A DNA stretch of 64,000 nucleotides. It comes from Lujinxingia vulgaris. Its GTDB lineage: Bacteria > Myxococcota_A > Bradymonadia > Bradymonadales > Bradymonadaceae. Positions 35,173 to 42,890 of this stretch are shown here, in pieces. Each line of letters begins with the position of its first letter. Position 1 is the first letter of the stretch. The position numbers and the translations under genes are program-made. The notes beneath the pieces were generated by a model, which was given only the letters and a program-made list of their open reading frames with translations, was not told the DNA's origin and did no database searches. The stretch lies in assembly GCF_007997005.1 (NCBI RefSeq), contig NZ_VOSL01000006.1, positions 1 to 64,000 on the forward strand. Direction: 5' to 3'.

Positions 35173-36357
35173 TTATCCACCCGAATCATGCGACGGCTCA
35201 GGGGATGTAGACACGCTTTGCGTCGGGGCAAGCTCAATCTCGACGCAGCGGTGAGCGTTTAGGAGCGCCTCGGCCACGCTGGTGTAGTGGGGTGCGCCTG
35301 CGCGAATGCGCCCGACAGACTGCCCGACGCCCACGCGCTCCTCGATGGTGTCGCCGGGTTTGACTCGACAGCTCACCGCGCTGATGTGTTCGAGCTGGCG
35401 ACTGCGCTTAAGCCCGCGAACGGCCTGCACGCGCCCCGGCCCCGGGTGCAGAAAATAGACGCCCTCAAAGCGGCGGCGGCCCGAGGGAAAGCGCGGGATA
35501 CGCCCGGTCTCAATGTCCAGAAAAGCCTGCCAGGCGTCGAATCCGTACGCCTCCCCGATGAGCTCCATAAGCGCGCCCCCGGGAGGGCGCGCGGCCAACT
35601 CGCCGACGATGTCGCCGTGCTCGGAGGCGAAGAACTCCATGTGGGTCATCCCTTGCTCCACGCCCAGGGCGGCGATGGTCTGTCGATTGAGCTTTGCGAT
35701 CGTCTCGACGCGTTCGGCGGGCAGGTCCGCGGGAACGATGTTTGCCCAGCCCGGGCGCAGGTAGCTTGTGACGTTTAAGAAACACACCTGGCCGCGATGC
35801 ACGAAGCTCTCGACGCTGTACTCAGTCCCGGGCACAAAGGCCTCGGCGAGCAACCCCGGGCGGAGTGCGGCCGCAACGTCGGCGCGGCTTCTGCAGATGT
35901 GGGTCCCGCGTCCTCCGGAGCTGTCGGACGCTTTGATGACCAGCGGGAGCCCCAGCGTCTCGATCACGTCATCGACATCGGACGCCGGCGTGAGGGTCAG
36001 GTAACGGGCGCAGGGGACGCCTGCGGCGCCGAGCGCGTCTTTCATGCGATCTTTGTCGTGGCAGCGTCGCGCGGTGGCGACGCTCATCCCCGCCACACCC
36101 AGGCGCTCGCGAAGCAGGGCGGCGGGGACGACCGACGACTCGCCAGACGCGATCACCGCGTCGATGGTCGCGCCGCTGGCGAGCCGGCGCGCGGCCTCCT
36201 CCCAGCCCTTCACATCACCATTAAGGTCAACGCTCGCCCAGGAGACGCCGCTTCGGGGCGGCTGTCGCGTGCTGTCGACCAGAAAATGAGCACGCCAGCC
36301 GCGCGTCAGCGCGGCTTCGTGAGCGTCGCGGCGGAAGCCGATCATCACCAGATTCAT
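35173..36357 (-). CDS. ATP-grasp ligase, substrate unknown
   Basis: About 394 residues. After a preATP-grasp N-domain (MNLVMIGFRRDAHEAAL) comes an ATP-grasp core: ARRCHDKDRMKDALGAAGVPC, LPLVIKASDSSGGRGTHICRS (the P-loop-like lysine and glycine loop), LLAEAFVPGTEYSVESFV, then MEFFASEHGDIVGELAARPPGG (acid and metal ligands). A C-terminal part of about 110 residues begins GRRRFEGVYFLHPGPG. Such enzymes join a carboxylate to an amine, as in peptide, dapdiamide or amino-acid ligase pathways. It sits alone, divergent from gdhA and upstream of glnB on the same strand. The product is unknown. ATG 36357 is chosen because 50 residues upstream look unconserved. Confidence 0.85.
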   Translation of the reverse strand: MNLVMIGFRRDAHEAALTRGWRAHFLVDSTRQPPRSGVSWASVDLNGDVKGWEEAARRLASGATIDAVIASGESSVVPAALLRERLGVAGMSVATARRCHDKDRMKDALGAAGVPCARYLTLTPASDVDDVIETLGLPLVIKASDSSGGRGTHICRSRADVAAALRPGLLAEAFVPGTEYSVESFVHRGQVCFLNVTSYLRPGWANIVPADLPAERVETIAKLNRQTIAALGVEQGMTHMEFFASEHGDIVGELAARPPGGALMELIGEAYGFDAWQAFLDIETGRIPRFPSGRRRFEGVYFLHPGPGRVQAVRGLKRSRQLEHISAVSCRVKPGDTIEERVGVGQSVGRIRAGAPHYTSVAEALLNAHRCVEIELAPTQSVSTSPEPSHDSGG

Positions 36358-36543
36358 CGCGTCTCGGGCCTGCGGGTCGTGTCGTAAAGTCTGCGCAATA
36401 TAGGACCGGGCAGCTCGGAAGCAAAGTCGTACTGGCGAGCCCCATTCTCCGGGCTCGTGTGCTTGATGGCCAGCGCTCGGTGCGCAGTTTCTCCGGTCGC
36501 AATCCACGAACAGCGATTCACGATAACTTAGTCCGGAAGCTCT

Positions 36544-37830
36544 ATGACCCTGTTTGAAGACGCAAGTAAGGCCCTGGCCACCGCGATCGAACGATTAAAT
36601 TTGAGTGAGGACGTCATCGAACGTCTTCGCCATCCCAGCGCCAGCGTGAAGATGTCGCTTCCGGTGCGCATGGACAGCGGTCATCTCAAGGTGTTTCCAG
36701 CCTACCGGGTGCGCTTCAACACGGCGTTGGGGCCGGGGAAGGGGGGGCTGCGTTTTCACCCGGAGGTCGATGTCGATCATGTGCAGACGCTGGCGTTCTG
36801 GATGACCTTCAAATGCGCCTTGCTGCGCCTTCCCTTCGGTGGTGCGAAGGGCGGCGTGCGCGTCGACCCGAAGGCGCTCTCGAAGATGGAACTTGAGCGC
36901 CTCTCACGCGCCTACATCGACGCGTTTGCCGACTTCATCGGCCCGAACCGCGACGTGCCCGCGCCGGACGTGTACACCAACGAGATGATCATGGGGTGGA
37001 TGGCCGATCAATACGCCACGATTATGCGGTGCCACGACCCGGCCGTGATTACGGGCAAGCCACTTGCGCTCGGGGGCTCGCGTCATCGCGACAAGGCGAC
37101 CGCCAGCGGGGCGTATATGATCATCGACGCGTTCATGACCGAGCATGAGCGCAGCCCCGAGCAAACGACCGTCGCCATTCAGGGCTTCGGTAACGCCGGC
37201 GCTGAGCTTGCCACCCGACTCTACGAGGCGGGCTATAAGGTCGTGGCAGTGAGCGACTCGAAGGGCGCCGTCTGTGATCGGGCGGGGCTCGATGTGCCCG
37301 CGCTGCGCGAATACAAGTCGCACGATGAGTCCAACGGGGTCTACGACGCCTATGCGCTGCGCGACTGTGATGACGCGAGCGTCGAGCGCATCAGCAACGA
37401 AGAGCTGCTGGAGCTGGACGTGGACTTCCTGATTCCGGCCGCCCTGGAGAACCAGATCACCGAGGAGAACGCCGACGCGATTCGTGCCCGCGTGATCTTC
37501 GAGGTCGCCAACGGTCCGGTAACCTCAAAGGCCGCTCAGATGCTCGAAGAGCGCGACATCTCCGTGCTGCCGGGCATTCTGGTCAACGCCGGCGGGGTGA
37601 CCGTGAGTTATTTTGAATGGGTGCAGAACCGGCGAGGGGAGAGCTGGTCCGAAGACGACGTTGTGGAGCGGCTGGACCAGAGAATGCGAGATGCCTTCTC
37701 GCGGGTTCGCGACGCACGCAAGGAGCACGGCGTCTCCTGGCGGGTGGCCGCCTACGTGGTTGCGCTGGAGCATCTCAACGAGGCGCTGCACGCTCAGGGC
37801 ACCCGAGAGTATTACCAGTCTGAACTCTGA
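36544..37830 (+). CDS. gdhA: Glu/Leu/Phe/Val dehydrogenase (probable glutamate dehydrogenase)
   Basis: A 428-residue NAD(P)-dependent enzyme joining ammonia to 2-oxoglutarate or the reverse. The substrate domain has TALGPGKGGLRFHPEVD and TFKCALLRLPFGGAKGGVRVDP with catalytic Lys102, and PAPDVYTNEMIMGWMADQY. The Rossmann domain has VAIQGFGNAGAELATRLYE. Placement beside glnB and glnA supports a glutamate role over leucine or phenylalanine. The cofactor preference cannot be told from the sequence here. It diverges from the ATP-grasp gene. Confidence 0.9.
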   Translation: MTLFEDASKALATAIERLNLSEDVIERLRHPSASVKMSLPVRMDSGHLKVFPAYRVRFNTALGPGKGGLRFHPEVDVDHVQTLAFWMTFKCALLRLPFGGAKGGVRVDPKALSKMELERLSRAYIDAFADFIGPNRDVPAPDVYTNEMIMGWMADQYATIMRCHDPAVITGKPLALGGSRHRDKATASGAYMIIDAFMTEHERSPEQTTVAIQGFGNAGAELATRLYEAGYKVVAVSDSKGAVCDRAGLDVPALREYKSHDESNGVYDAYALRDCDDASVERISNEELLELDVDFLIPAALENQITEENADAIRARVIFEVANGPVTSKAAQMLEERDISVLPGILVNAGGVTVSYFEWVQNRRGESWSEDDVVERLDQRMRDAFSRVRDARKEHGVSWRVAAYVVALEHLNEALHAQGTREYYQSEL

Positions 37831-37864
37831 GCTCGGCGACGCGAGTATGATGCCGCAGGGCCGG

Positions 37865-38308
37865 CTACAGGACCGCCGGCGGCGCTTCGCTCTGGTGGGC
37901 GCGTTGATCCTCCGGGGGGAGCGCCGTATCGGGTCCCTGCACATGAAGACCGAAAGGACGCTTGATGTCATCGCGCAACCAGATGCTCATGGCGAAGATC
38001 GAGAGCGGGATCGTGATCAGATAGGCCAGGGAGAACGCCAACACCGAGAAGATGTACTGCCAGGCCCAGGATCGTGGAGGCAACACCGCGGCGATCCCAA
38101 ACGCCAGGGTCTGGCCGAACATCACGGAGGTGAAAAAAATCGGGTCGAAGCGCACCTGGGAGATGGCGAGCGGGATGTCGAGGGCCCCCGTTGCCACACT
38201 CAATCCCAACACCGTCAGCCCTAAAAAGAGCAGGGCGAGCAGGGCCAGGTAGACGCTCACAAAGATGTAGCCGGAACGCGCCGGCGGCTGCACTCTGCTA
38301 AACCACAT
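37865..38308 (-). CDS. Small integral membrane protein
   Basis: About 147 residues with three or four hydrophobic helices (VYLALLALLFLGLTVLGLS, FTSVMFGQTLAFGIAAVL, YIFSVLAFSLAYLITIPLSI) and a polar C-terminus rich in His, Pro and Gln. I do not recognise a family. GGAGC lies 7 nt before the ATG at 38308. It is the third gene on the minus strand behind the outer-membrane barrel and Cys/His lipoprotein genes (gap 100 nt), so it may belong to their operon. It converges with gdhA. Confidence 0.65.
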   Translation of the reverse strand: MWFSRVQPPARSGYIFVSVYLALLALLFLGLTVLGLSVATGALDIPLAISQVRFDPIFFTSVMFGQTLAFGIAAVLPPRSWAWQYIFSVLAFSLAYLITIPLSIFAMSIWLRDDIKRPFGLHVQGPDTALPPEDQRAHQSEAPPAVL

Positions 38309-38408
38309 CGCTAAGCTCCGAGTCGGCAGGTCTGAGGTCACCGCGAAACACCCGCGGTGTGCTGCTCTCGAAGCTAGGCGCGAGGCTGAAGCACCAAAGT
38401 CCAAAACC

Positions 38409-39182
38409 TCAGGGCGACGCCGGGCTCAACATCAGCTGGAGGGCCGCTCGCTCCAGCAGCGCTTCCGCGAGTGCGCGGTTTCGGGTGTTGGTGATCCGCA
38501 GGGAACCATCCTCCTCGAAGGTCGCCTCACGGAGGTCGAGCTCCGCGGCGATGTCGTCGTTCAAGACGATCTCTGCGTCCAGTCGTTGCTCCGGAGGCGA
38601 TGCGGCGTCGACACGAAGATCCAGGGGCATGGTCAGCCGCAGCCCCCGCACCGGGACGTTGGCGCGAAACGCGACGCTCGCGTTCTCGAAGGGCAGGGTG
38701 CCCCGAAGCTCCATCGCGCCAAGCTCAACCTCCACCTGTGAGAGCGGGCCCTGGCGTGTGATCTTAAGCCGCCCTGAGGTCGAACTTCCCTCGGAGAGCG
38801 AGGCATCAAGCGCGATCGCCGAGACCACCTGCGGGCCGCTGGCGCTCTCCTGGAGCACCTCGTCGTAGGGAACCAGGCGGCCATCATCGGCGTGACAGTG
38901 GCCATTGTGGCAGAGCGAAAAGCCCGGGGGAGGGTTGGCCGGGTCGAGCTCGGTGGTCGCGGTCGACCCGCTGCTCTCGCTGAGCAGACGGATGGAGGTG
39001 ATCTCCAGTTCGACCGAGGAGATGGTCGAGGGCGTGGCGGTGTCACCCGCGTTTTCGACCTCCACATCGACCCAGCCCCAGGGCTCACCATCGCTGAAGG
39101 CGCATCCGGCGCTGCTCAGCAGGGTCAGCATGGCGAGGGCGATGAGCGGTCGGCGGGGTACTTGGCGAGCGGCGGTGATCAT
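38409..39182 (-). CDS. Lipoprotein with Cys/His motif, possible metal binding
   Basis: About 257 residues. A lipoprotein signal (MLTLLSSAGCAFSD) is followed by a beta-rich domain. The only other cysteines lie in SLCHNGHCHADDGRLV near residue 100, an obvious metal-ligand motif of two Cys and three His. I do not recognise the family; similar proteins with this motif occur in myxobacteria as I recall, but I cannot verify it. The gene follows the barrel gene by 64 nt on the same strand and is likely co-transcribed. ATG 39182 gives a proper signal sequence; longer frames do not. Confidence 0.7.
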   Translation of the reverse strand: MITAARQVPRRPLIALAMLTLLSSAGCAFSDGEPWGWVDVEVENAGDTATPSTISSVELEITSIRLLSESSGSTATTELDPANPPPGFSLCHNGHCHADDGRLVPYDEVLQESASGPQVVSAIALDASLSEGSSTSGRLKITRQGPLSQVEVELGAMELRGTLPFENASVAFRANVPVRGLRLTMPLDLRVDAASPPEQRLDAEIVLNDDIAAELDLREATFEEDGSLRITNTRNRALAEALLERAALQLMLSPASP

Positions 39183-39246
39183 GGTGCGTTCCGTCGAGGC
39201 AAAGGGCGAAAAGAGTGAAGGTGGGACGGTGGACCGAGTAGCGAGC

Positions 39247-40641
39247 TCAGTAAGCGTGGGCGCCGTGGGCGCCGGCGACCAGCTCAAGCTGCAAAAAGAC
39301 CATATGGATCAGCGGGCTCTCGGGTTCGGGCAGGTGATCCAGACTGTACTGCAGGCGAAGACGGCTAAAATGCGAGGGCATATGACTCAGACTCACCGCG
39401 CCCCGCTGCCGCGCCTGACGCCAGCTCGGATCAAGGGGGTCGTCCTCGACCCCCGAGACACGCTCGTAGCGTGCGGCGACTTTCCAGAAGAGGCTGGGGC
39501 TGAAGAAAAACTCGGTGTACCCCCCCCAGTCCTGCAGAACGGTGCCGGTGGGCTCGTCGATGGCGCCACCGTCCTGACGCCGACGAAGCATCACTTCGCT
39601 CTGCCACCCCAGCTCCGAGCGACCCCGGCTGCCGGTGACGGTGCGTTTAAGCAACAGATCGACCCCGTAGATGTCGCTGCGGTTGGCCCGCCCGCTGCGG
39701 TTGGGACCATTGATGGCGCTGAGGCCAAGCAACAGCCCGGTGCGACGGCTCACGTCCCAGAACTGTTCGAGCCGAAACGCGACGCTCAGATCCGTGAGCG
39801 CGTTGATGTCGCTCGCCGAGGCCAGAAAACTGCGCCCGGTCGCACCGCCGGCGATGTTCTGCGCGCTGACCGTCCAGCTCGCCAGCCAGGGAAGGGGTAA
39901 CAACCCCCCGAGCTCCGCCCCCAGGCCGCGCAGCCCCTCGCCGCCAAAGAACTTCCCGAGCACCAACGGCTGCGTGGTGAAGTTCCAGGCATGCAGGTGG
40001 GTCGGGTTCACGCGCCCGAAGTTGGTCAAAAACTGGCCGGCGCGGGCCTGCAACCCGAAAGGGAGCGCCAGGCTCGTGGCGTAGGCCTCCTCGACCTCCA
40101 ACCCGAAGAGGGAGATCAGAATGTGGCTGTCAAAGCGCCAGTACGGATCGATGCCCGCCGCCAGCCCCAGCTCCAGGCCCTGCAGGTCAAAGCCGGTCTG
40201 TGTGGCGTCGTGCCCGCCCATCAGGGAGGGCTCATCGGAGAACCAGGCCAGCGCGAAGTCCGCGATCAGCGAGATGTCCGGGTTCATCGACGTGATGACC
40301 CCGGCTCCCGGCACCTCCGCGCTGCGCGTTGGCAGTGCGGTCTCGCGTTCAACGCTCACGGGTCGAGCCCCGTCGCCTGAGAGCTCCCGCTCCAGACGCT
40401 CCAGCTCTTCGTCGACGCCCTCCTGGCTTGATGACTCCTCCTCCGGCGCGGCGGGTGAGGGCGACTCCAACTCGGCCTCCAGCGCTTCGAGCTCGGCGTC
40501 CACCGCATCGTCGGACTGCTGCGCGCTGGCAGAACGCGGCGCGATGAGCGCGATGGCCAGTGATGCAGCCAGCAGGTAGCCGAAGCTCCGCGAGCGCAAC
40601 GTCGAACGGTAGCATGGTGTGTGATCAGCGGGCCTGGGCAT
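39247..40641 (-). CDS. Outer-membrane beta-barrel protein, probably metal-regulated
   Basis: About 464 residues. After the signal (SLAIALIAPRSASAQ) comes an acidic segment with two heptad-like stretches (ELEALEAELE and ELERLERELSG). Then come repeated amphipathic strands with aromatic borders typical of a barrel (FALAWFSDEPSLMGGHD, QARAGQFLTNFGRVNPTHLH, YTEFFFSPSLFWKVAARYER). It has no TonB box or plug that I can see. Similar proteins in myxobacteria are, as I recall, annotated as zinc-regulated receptors. It heads a likely three-gene unit behind the palindromes at 40724-40753. Substrate and metal are inference. ATG 40641 gives a signal peptide; the frame to 40806 does not. Confidence 0.75.
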   Translation of the reverse strand: MPRPADHTPCYRSTLRSRSFGYLLAASLAIALIAPRSASAQQSDDAVDAELEALEAELESPSPAAPEEESSSQEGVDEELERLERELSGDGARPVSVERETALPTRSAEVPGAGVITSMNPDISLIADFALAWFSDEPSLMGGHDATQTGFDLQGLELGLAAGIDPYWRFDSHILISLFGLEVEEAYATSLALPFGLQARAGQFLTNFGRVNPTHLHAWNFTTQPLVLGKFFGGEGLRGLGAELGGLLPLPWLASWTVSAQNIAGGATGRSFLASASDINALTDLSVAFRLEQFWDVSRRTGLLLGLSAINGPNRSGRANRSDIYGVDLLLKRTVTGSRGRSELGWQSEVMLRRRQDGGAIDEPTGTVLQDWGGYTEFFFSPSLFWKVAARYERVSGVEDDPLDPSWRQARQRGAVSLSHMPSHFSRLRLQYSLDHLPEPESPLIHMVFLQLELVAGAHGAHAY

Positions 40642-40723
40642 GATGCAGTCTCGTAATATGAAAGCGCCAGCGGGGTCGGGTCGTCGATGGGCGCCTCCCA
40701 TGCGCCCGGTTCGCCAGACGATA

Positions 40724-40753
40724 ACTTGCATAGATGCAAGTCTATTGCAATAG
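40724..40753. promoter_or_regulatory. Twin palindromes, likely repressor operator
   Basis: An 18-bp perfect palindrome with 8-bp arms ACTTGCAT and ATGCAAGT (centre AG, 40724-40741) is followed directly by the 12-bp palindrome CTATTGCAATAG (40742-40753). The TTGCA core recurs three times on the minus strand. The site lies 83-112 nt upstream of the barrel start. The form fits a Fur-family operator for a metal-responsive repressor, by analogy only; no consensus is matched. Confidence 0.65.
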
Positions 40754-40759
40754 CGGCGA

Positions 40760-40933
40760 TGCCGTAGACCAGGGCAATCGCAAAGTGGGTTCCCACCACC
40801 CGCCACCGTAGGGGGACCCCTTGTGGGTCCCCGCCCTGGGAGTTCGGGAGGGGCACAAGACCCCTCCCTACGGATTGGGTGGGTTCTCCATAAAAAGTCT
40901 TGTGGGACTTTGCGATTGCCCTGTGCCGTAGAC
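40760..40933. mobile_element. MITE-like element, 154 bp, with 17-bp inverted repeats and 10-bp target duplication
   Basis: The element spans 40770-40923. Its ends are CAGGGCAATCGCAAAGT and the exact inverse (40907-40923). It is bordered by a perfect direct repeat TGCCGTAGAC at 40760-40769 and 40924-40933. The inside encodes no protein and holds nested hairpins (GGGGACCC/GGGTCCCC at 812-832 of the 40 kb block, CGTAGGG/CCCTACG at 40807-40813 and 40866-40872, GAGGGG/CCCCTC). A nonautonomous insertion moved by a transposase elsewhere is the simplest reading; a 10-bp duplication suits IS4-type enzymes. It sits 7 nt upstream of the second palindrome. Confidence 0.85.
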
Positions 40934-41113
40934 GCTCATGTGGCTGAAGATCCCATCGTATGCGGGCTCAGCGCGGGGAGTTTAGCTTGATAAAGCGTGC
41001 CGACCTGGCTTGCACCTTTGGCAACCGGTCGTTATCTTTCGCGCGCCCGTCGGCGCGTACGCGTCGAGCTGAAGGCGCACCGCCCTGACGCAGTACCGGA
41101 GAGCCAGGCAGAC

Positions 41114-41632
41114 ATGGACCACGACGCATCCCAACCCACGCCCTCGTCGGACCTGATCGACCGTGTTCATCATGAGCATGTTCACTTGCGCCGTCTCTTT
41201 GAAGATCTCAGCGGCACGTTTGAACGCATTGGTGCAGAAGAGACCAGCCCGGAGCGCAGACGCGAGCTCATTGAGTCCGCCTCCGAAGACATGGAGGTCG
41301 CGCTTGATGACATGCTGGAGCACTTCAATCAGGAAGAAGAGATCTTCTTTGTGGAGATCGAAGAGCGCTTTCCGGAGCTCTCCGAGCGAATCTCCGCGCT
41401 GGTCAAAGGCCATGAACTCATGGGGCAGCGCACCCGCTGGCTGCACGAGCAGCTCGGAAAGCCGGCCGACGAGATCAGCCGTAACCTCACGGTGATTCAG
41501 GACGTGGTCAAGTCGATGGCGCGCATGATCGAGGAGCACACCGCGGAGGAGACGGCGCTCTTTGATGACGTCCTGACCAAGATTCCGGCCGATGAGCGCC
41601 GCGCGCTGCTTGAGAAGATGCGCGAGATCTGA
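41114..41632 (+). CDS. Hemerythrin-domain (HHE) protein
   Basis: A 172-residue protein with the four-helix HHE cation-binding pattern: RVHHEHVHLRRLFEDL, EHFNQEEEIFFVEIEE, KGHELMGQRTRWLHEQLG and EEHTAEETALFDDVL. These give the histidines and glutamates for a di-iron site. Such proteins bind oxygen, nitric oxide or iron, or act in Fe-S repair. The ATG at 41114 with AGGCAGAC upstream is preferred because upstream residues to 40997 are basic and unconserved. The GNAT gene follows at 32 nt. Confidence 0.85.
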   Translation: MDHDASQPTPSSDLIDRVHHEHVHLRRLFEDLSGTFERIGAEETSPERRRELIESASEDMEVALDDMLEHFNQEEEIFFVEIEERFPELSERISALVKGHELMGQRTRWLHEQLGKPADEISRNLTVIQDVVKSMARMIEEHTAEETALFDDVLTKIPADERRALLEKMREI

Positions 41633-41664
41633 AGTGACCAGATCTTCCCCGAGGTAGGAACGCG

Positions 41665-42150
41665 ATGTCTGAAGAGGTGATCGAGCTTCCCGTGGCCGAG
41701 GACGCCCCCGTGCTGGCGCGGCTCTTCCAGGAAGATATGAACGATCTGGGCGTGGAGACCGCCCTCGACGATCTGGAAGCGCTGGCCCGCGACGTCATCG
41801 ACGATGCCCGCGCCCAGCCCCCCCGATGCGTCTGCTATGTCGCTCGCCTTCAAAAGGGCGACGAGGCCGTCGGCGTGGTTCTGGCGAACTTCCACTGGTC
41901 GCTCAAGTTCGCCGGGCGGGCGCTGTGGATCGAGGAGCTCTACGTGACCCCGTCAGCGCGCCGGCGACGGCTGGGGCGACGCCTGGTCGAAGAGGTGCTG
42001 GACTGGGCTGAAGAACACGGCATCCGCGGCATCGATCTCGAGGCCTACCAGGGCAACACCCCGGCCTCGATCCTCTACCGGTCGCTGGGTTTTTATCGCC
42101 TCGGGCGAGAACGTTTCTATTATCGGCTCGGCCCGGCCGAGTACCTCTGA
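41665..42150 (+). CDS. GNAT N-acetyltransferase
   Basis: A 161-residue GNAT-fold acetyltransferase. The acetyl-CoA loop is ARRRRLGRRLVEEVLDWA after the strand ALWIEELYVTPSA, and a final beta region YQGNTPASILYRSLGFYRL closes the fold. The substrate is not predictable. It follows the hemerythrin gene by 32 nt and precedes the complex I operon by 118 nt. Confidence 0.85.
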   Translation: MSEEVIELPVAEDAPVLARLFQEDMNDLGVETALDDLEALARDVIDDARAQPPRCVCYVARLQKGDEAVGVVLANFHWSLKFAGRALWIEELYVTPSARRRRLGRRLVEEVLDWAEEHGIRGIDLEAYQGNTPASILYRSLGFYRLGRERFYYRLGPAEYL

Positions 42151-42171
42151 TGAAATCCGGCCCCGGTGTAG

Positions 42172-42201
42172 TTGACACCGCTCGGCCCCGGCAATTAGGT
42201 T
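42172..42201 (+). promoter_or_regulatory. Candidate promoter of the nuo operon
   Basis: A perfect TTGACA (42172-42177), an 18-nt spacer and a weak TAGGTT (42196-42201) lie 68 nt upstream of nuoE. The -10 box is poor, so the call is tentative. Confidence 0.4.
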
Positions 42202-42268
42202 TCCCCGGCTAAAGGCGTGCTCAATTTGCACTCCGATTTTCGCCACCACATCGAAAGGTCGTCTGATC

Positions 42269-42799
42269 ATGGCAGTTGAATTCTCTGAGAAAGCGGACGC
42301 CGAGTTCAAAGAGCTCGTCTCACGATACCCCAACACGTTGGCCGCGATGCTTCCGGTGCTGCACCTGGCGCAGCGCGAGTTCGGCTGGATCTCGGTGGAG
42401 GTGATGGACTACGTCGCCGAGCGCCTGGACGTGCACCCGACCAAGGTGCTCAACGCGGCGACCTTCTACACGATGTACAACAAGACGCCGGTCGGGAAGT
42501 GCCACGTGCAAGTTTGCACCACGCTCTCCTGCGCGATTCGCGGAGGCTATGAGCTGATCGAGCACCTCGAAGAGAAGCTCGGCGTCAAACTCGGTGAGAC
42601 CCGCGACGATGGCGCCTACACCCTCTCGGAGGCCGAGTGCCTGGCGTCGTGCGGCACCGCCCCGATGTTCCAGGTCAGCTACTCCGATGGCGAGATCGAA
42701 TACTTCGAGAACCTCGACGACGAGGCGCGAGTCAATCAGGTGATCGAGCAGCTCAACACGCGGCTCGCCAGCCTGCCCGATCCTCGTAAGATGCACTGA
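42269..42799 (+). CDS. nuoE: NADH:quinone oxidoreductase subunit E (24 kDa)
   Basis: A 176-residue subunit of the complex I NADH-binding arm. It holds a [2Fe-2S] cluster: cysteines lie in VCTTLSCAIRGG (C-X4-C) and CLASCGTAPMFQ (C-X3-C). It begins the nuo gene set here, directly before nuoF. Confidence 0.96.
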   Translation: MAVEFSEKADAEFKELVSRYPNTLAAMLPVLHLAQREFGWISVEVMDYVAERLDVHPTKVLNAATFYTMYNKTPVGKCHVQVCTTLSCAIRGGYELIEHLEEKLGVKLGETRDDGAYTLSEAECLASCGTAPMFQVSYSDGEIEYFENLDDEARVNQVIEQLNTRLASLPDPRKMH

Positions 42800-42890
42800 G
42801 CCGCCCGACTGCGTTGCAGCCACCGGCACTGAGACGGAGCTCGCCGCCCACCTTAAAAGGTCGCTGGTGAGCCTGAAGGGAAGAGACGTC

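Larger units (their letters stand above)
40642..41113. other. Gene-free region with operator and MITE-like element
   Basis: This 472-nt stretch lies between the divergent barrel gene and hemerythrin gene. It contains two adjacent palindromes (40724-40753) and a terminal-inverted-repeat element with target duplication (40760-40933). No credible coding frame is seen. Confidence 0.7.
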
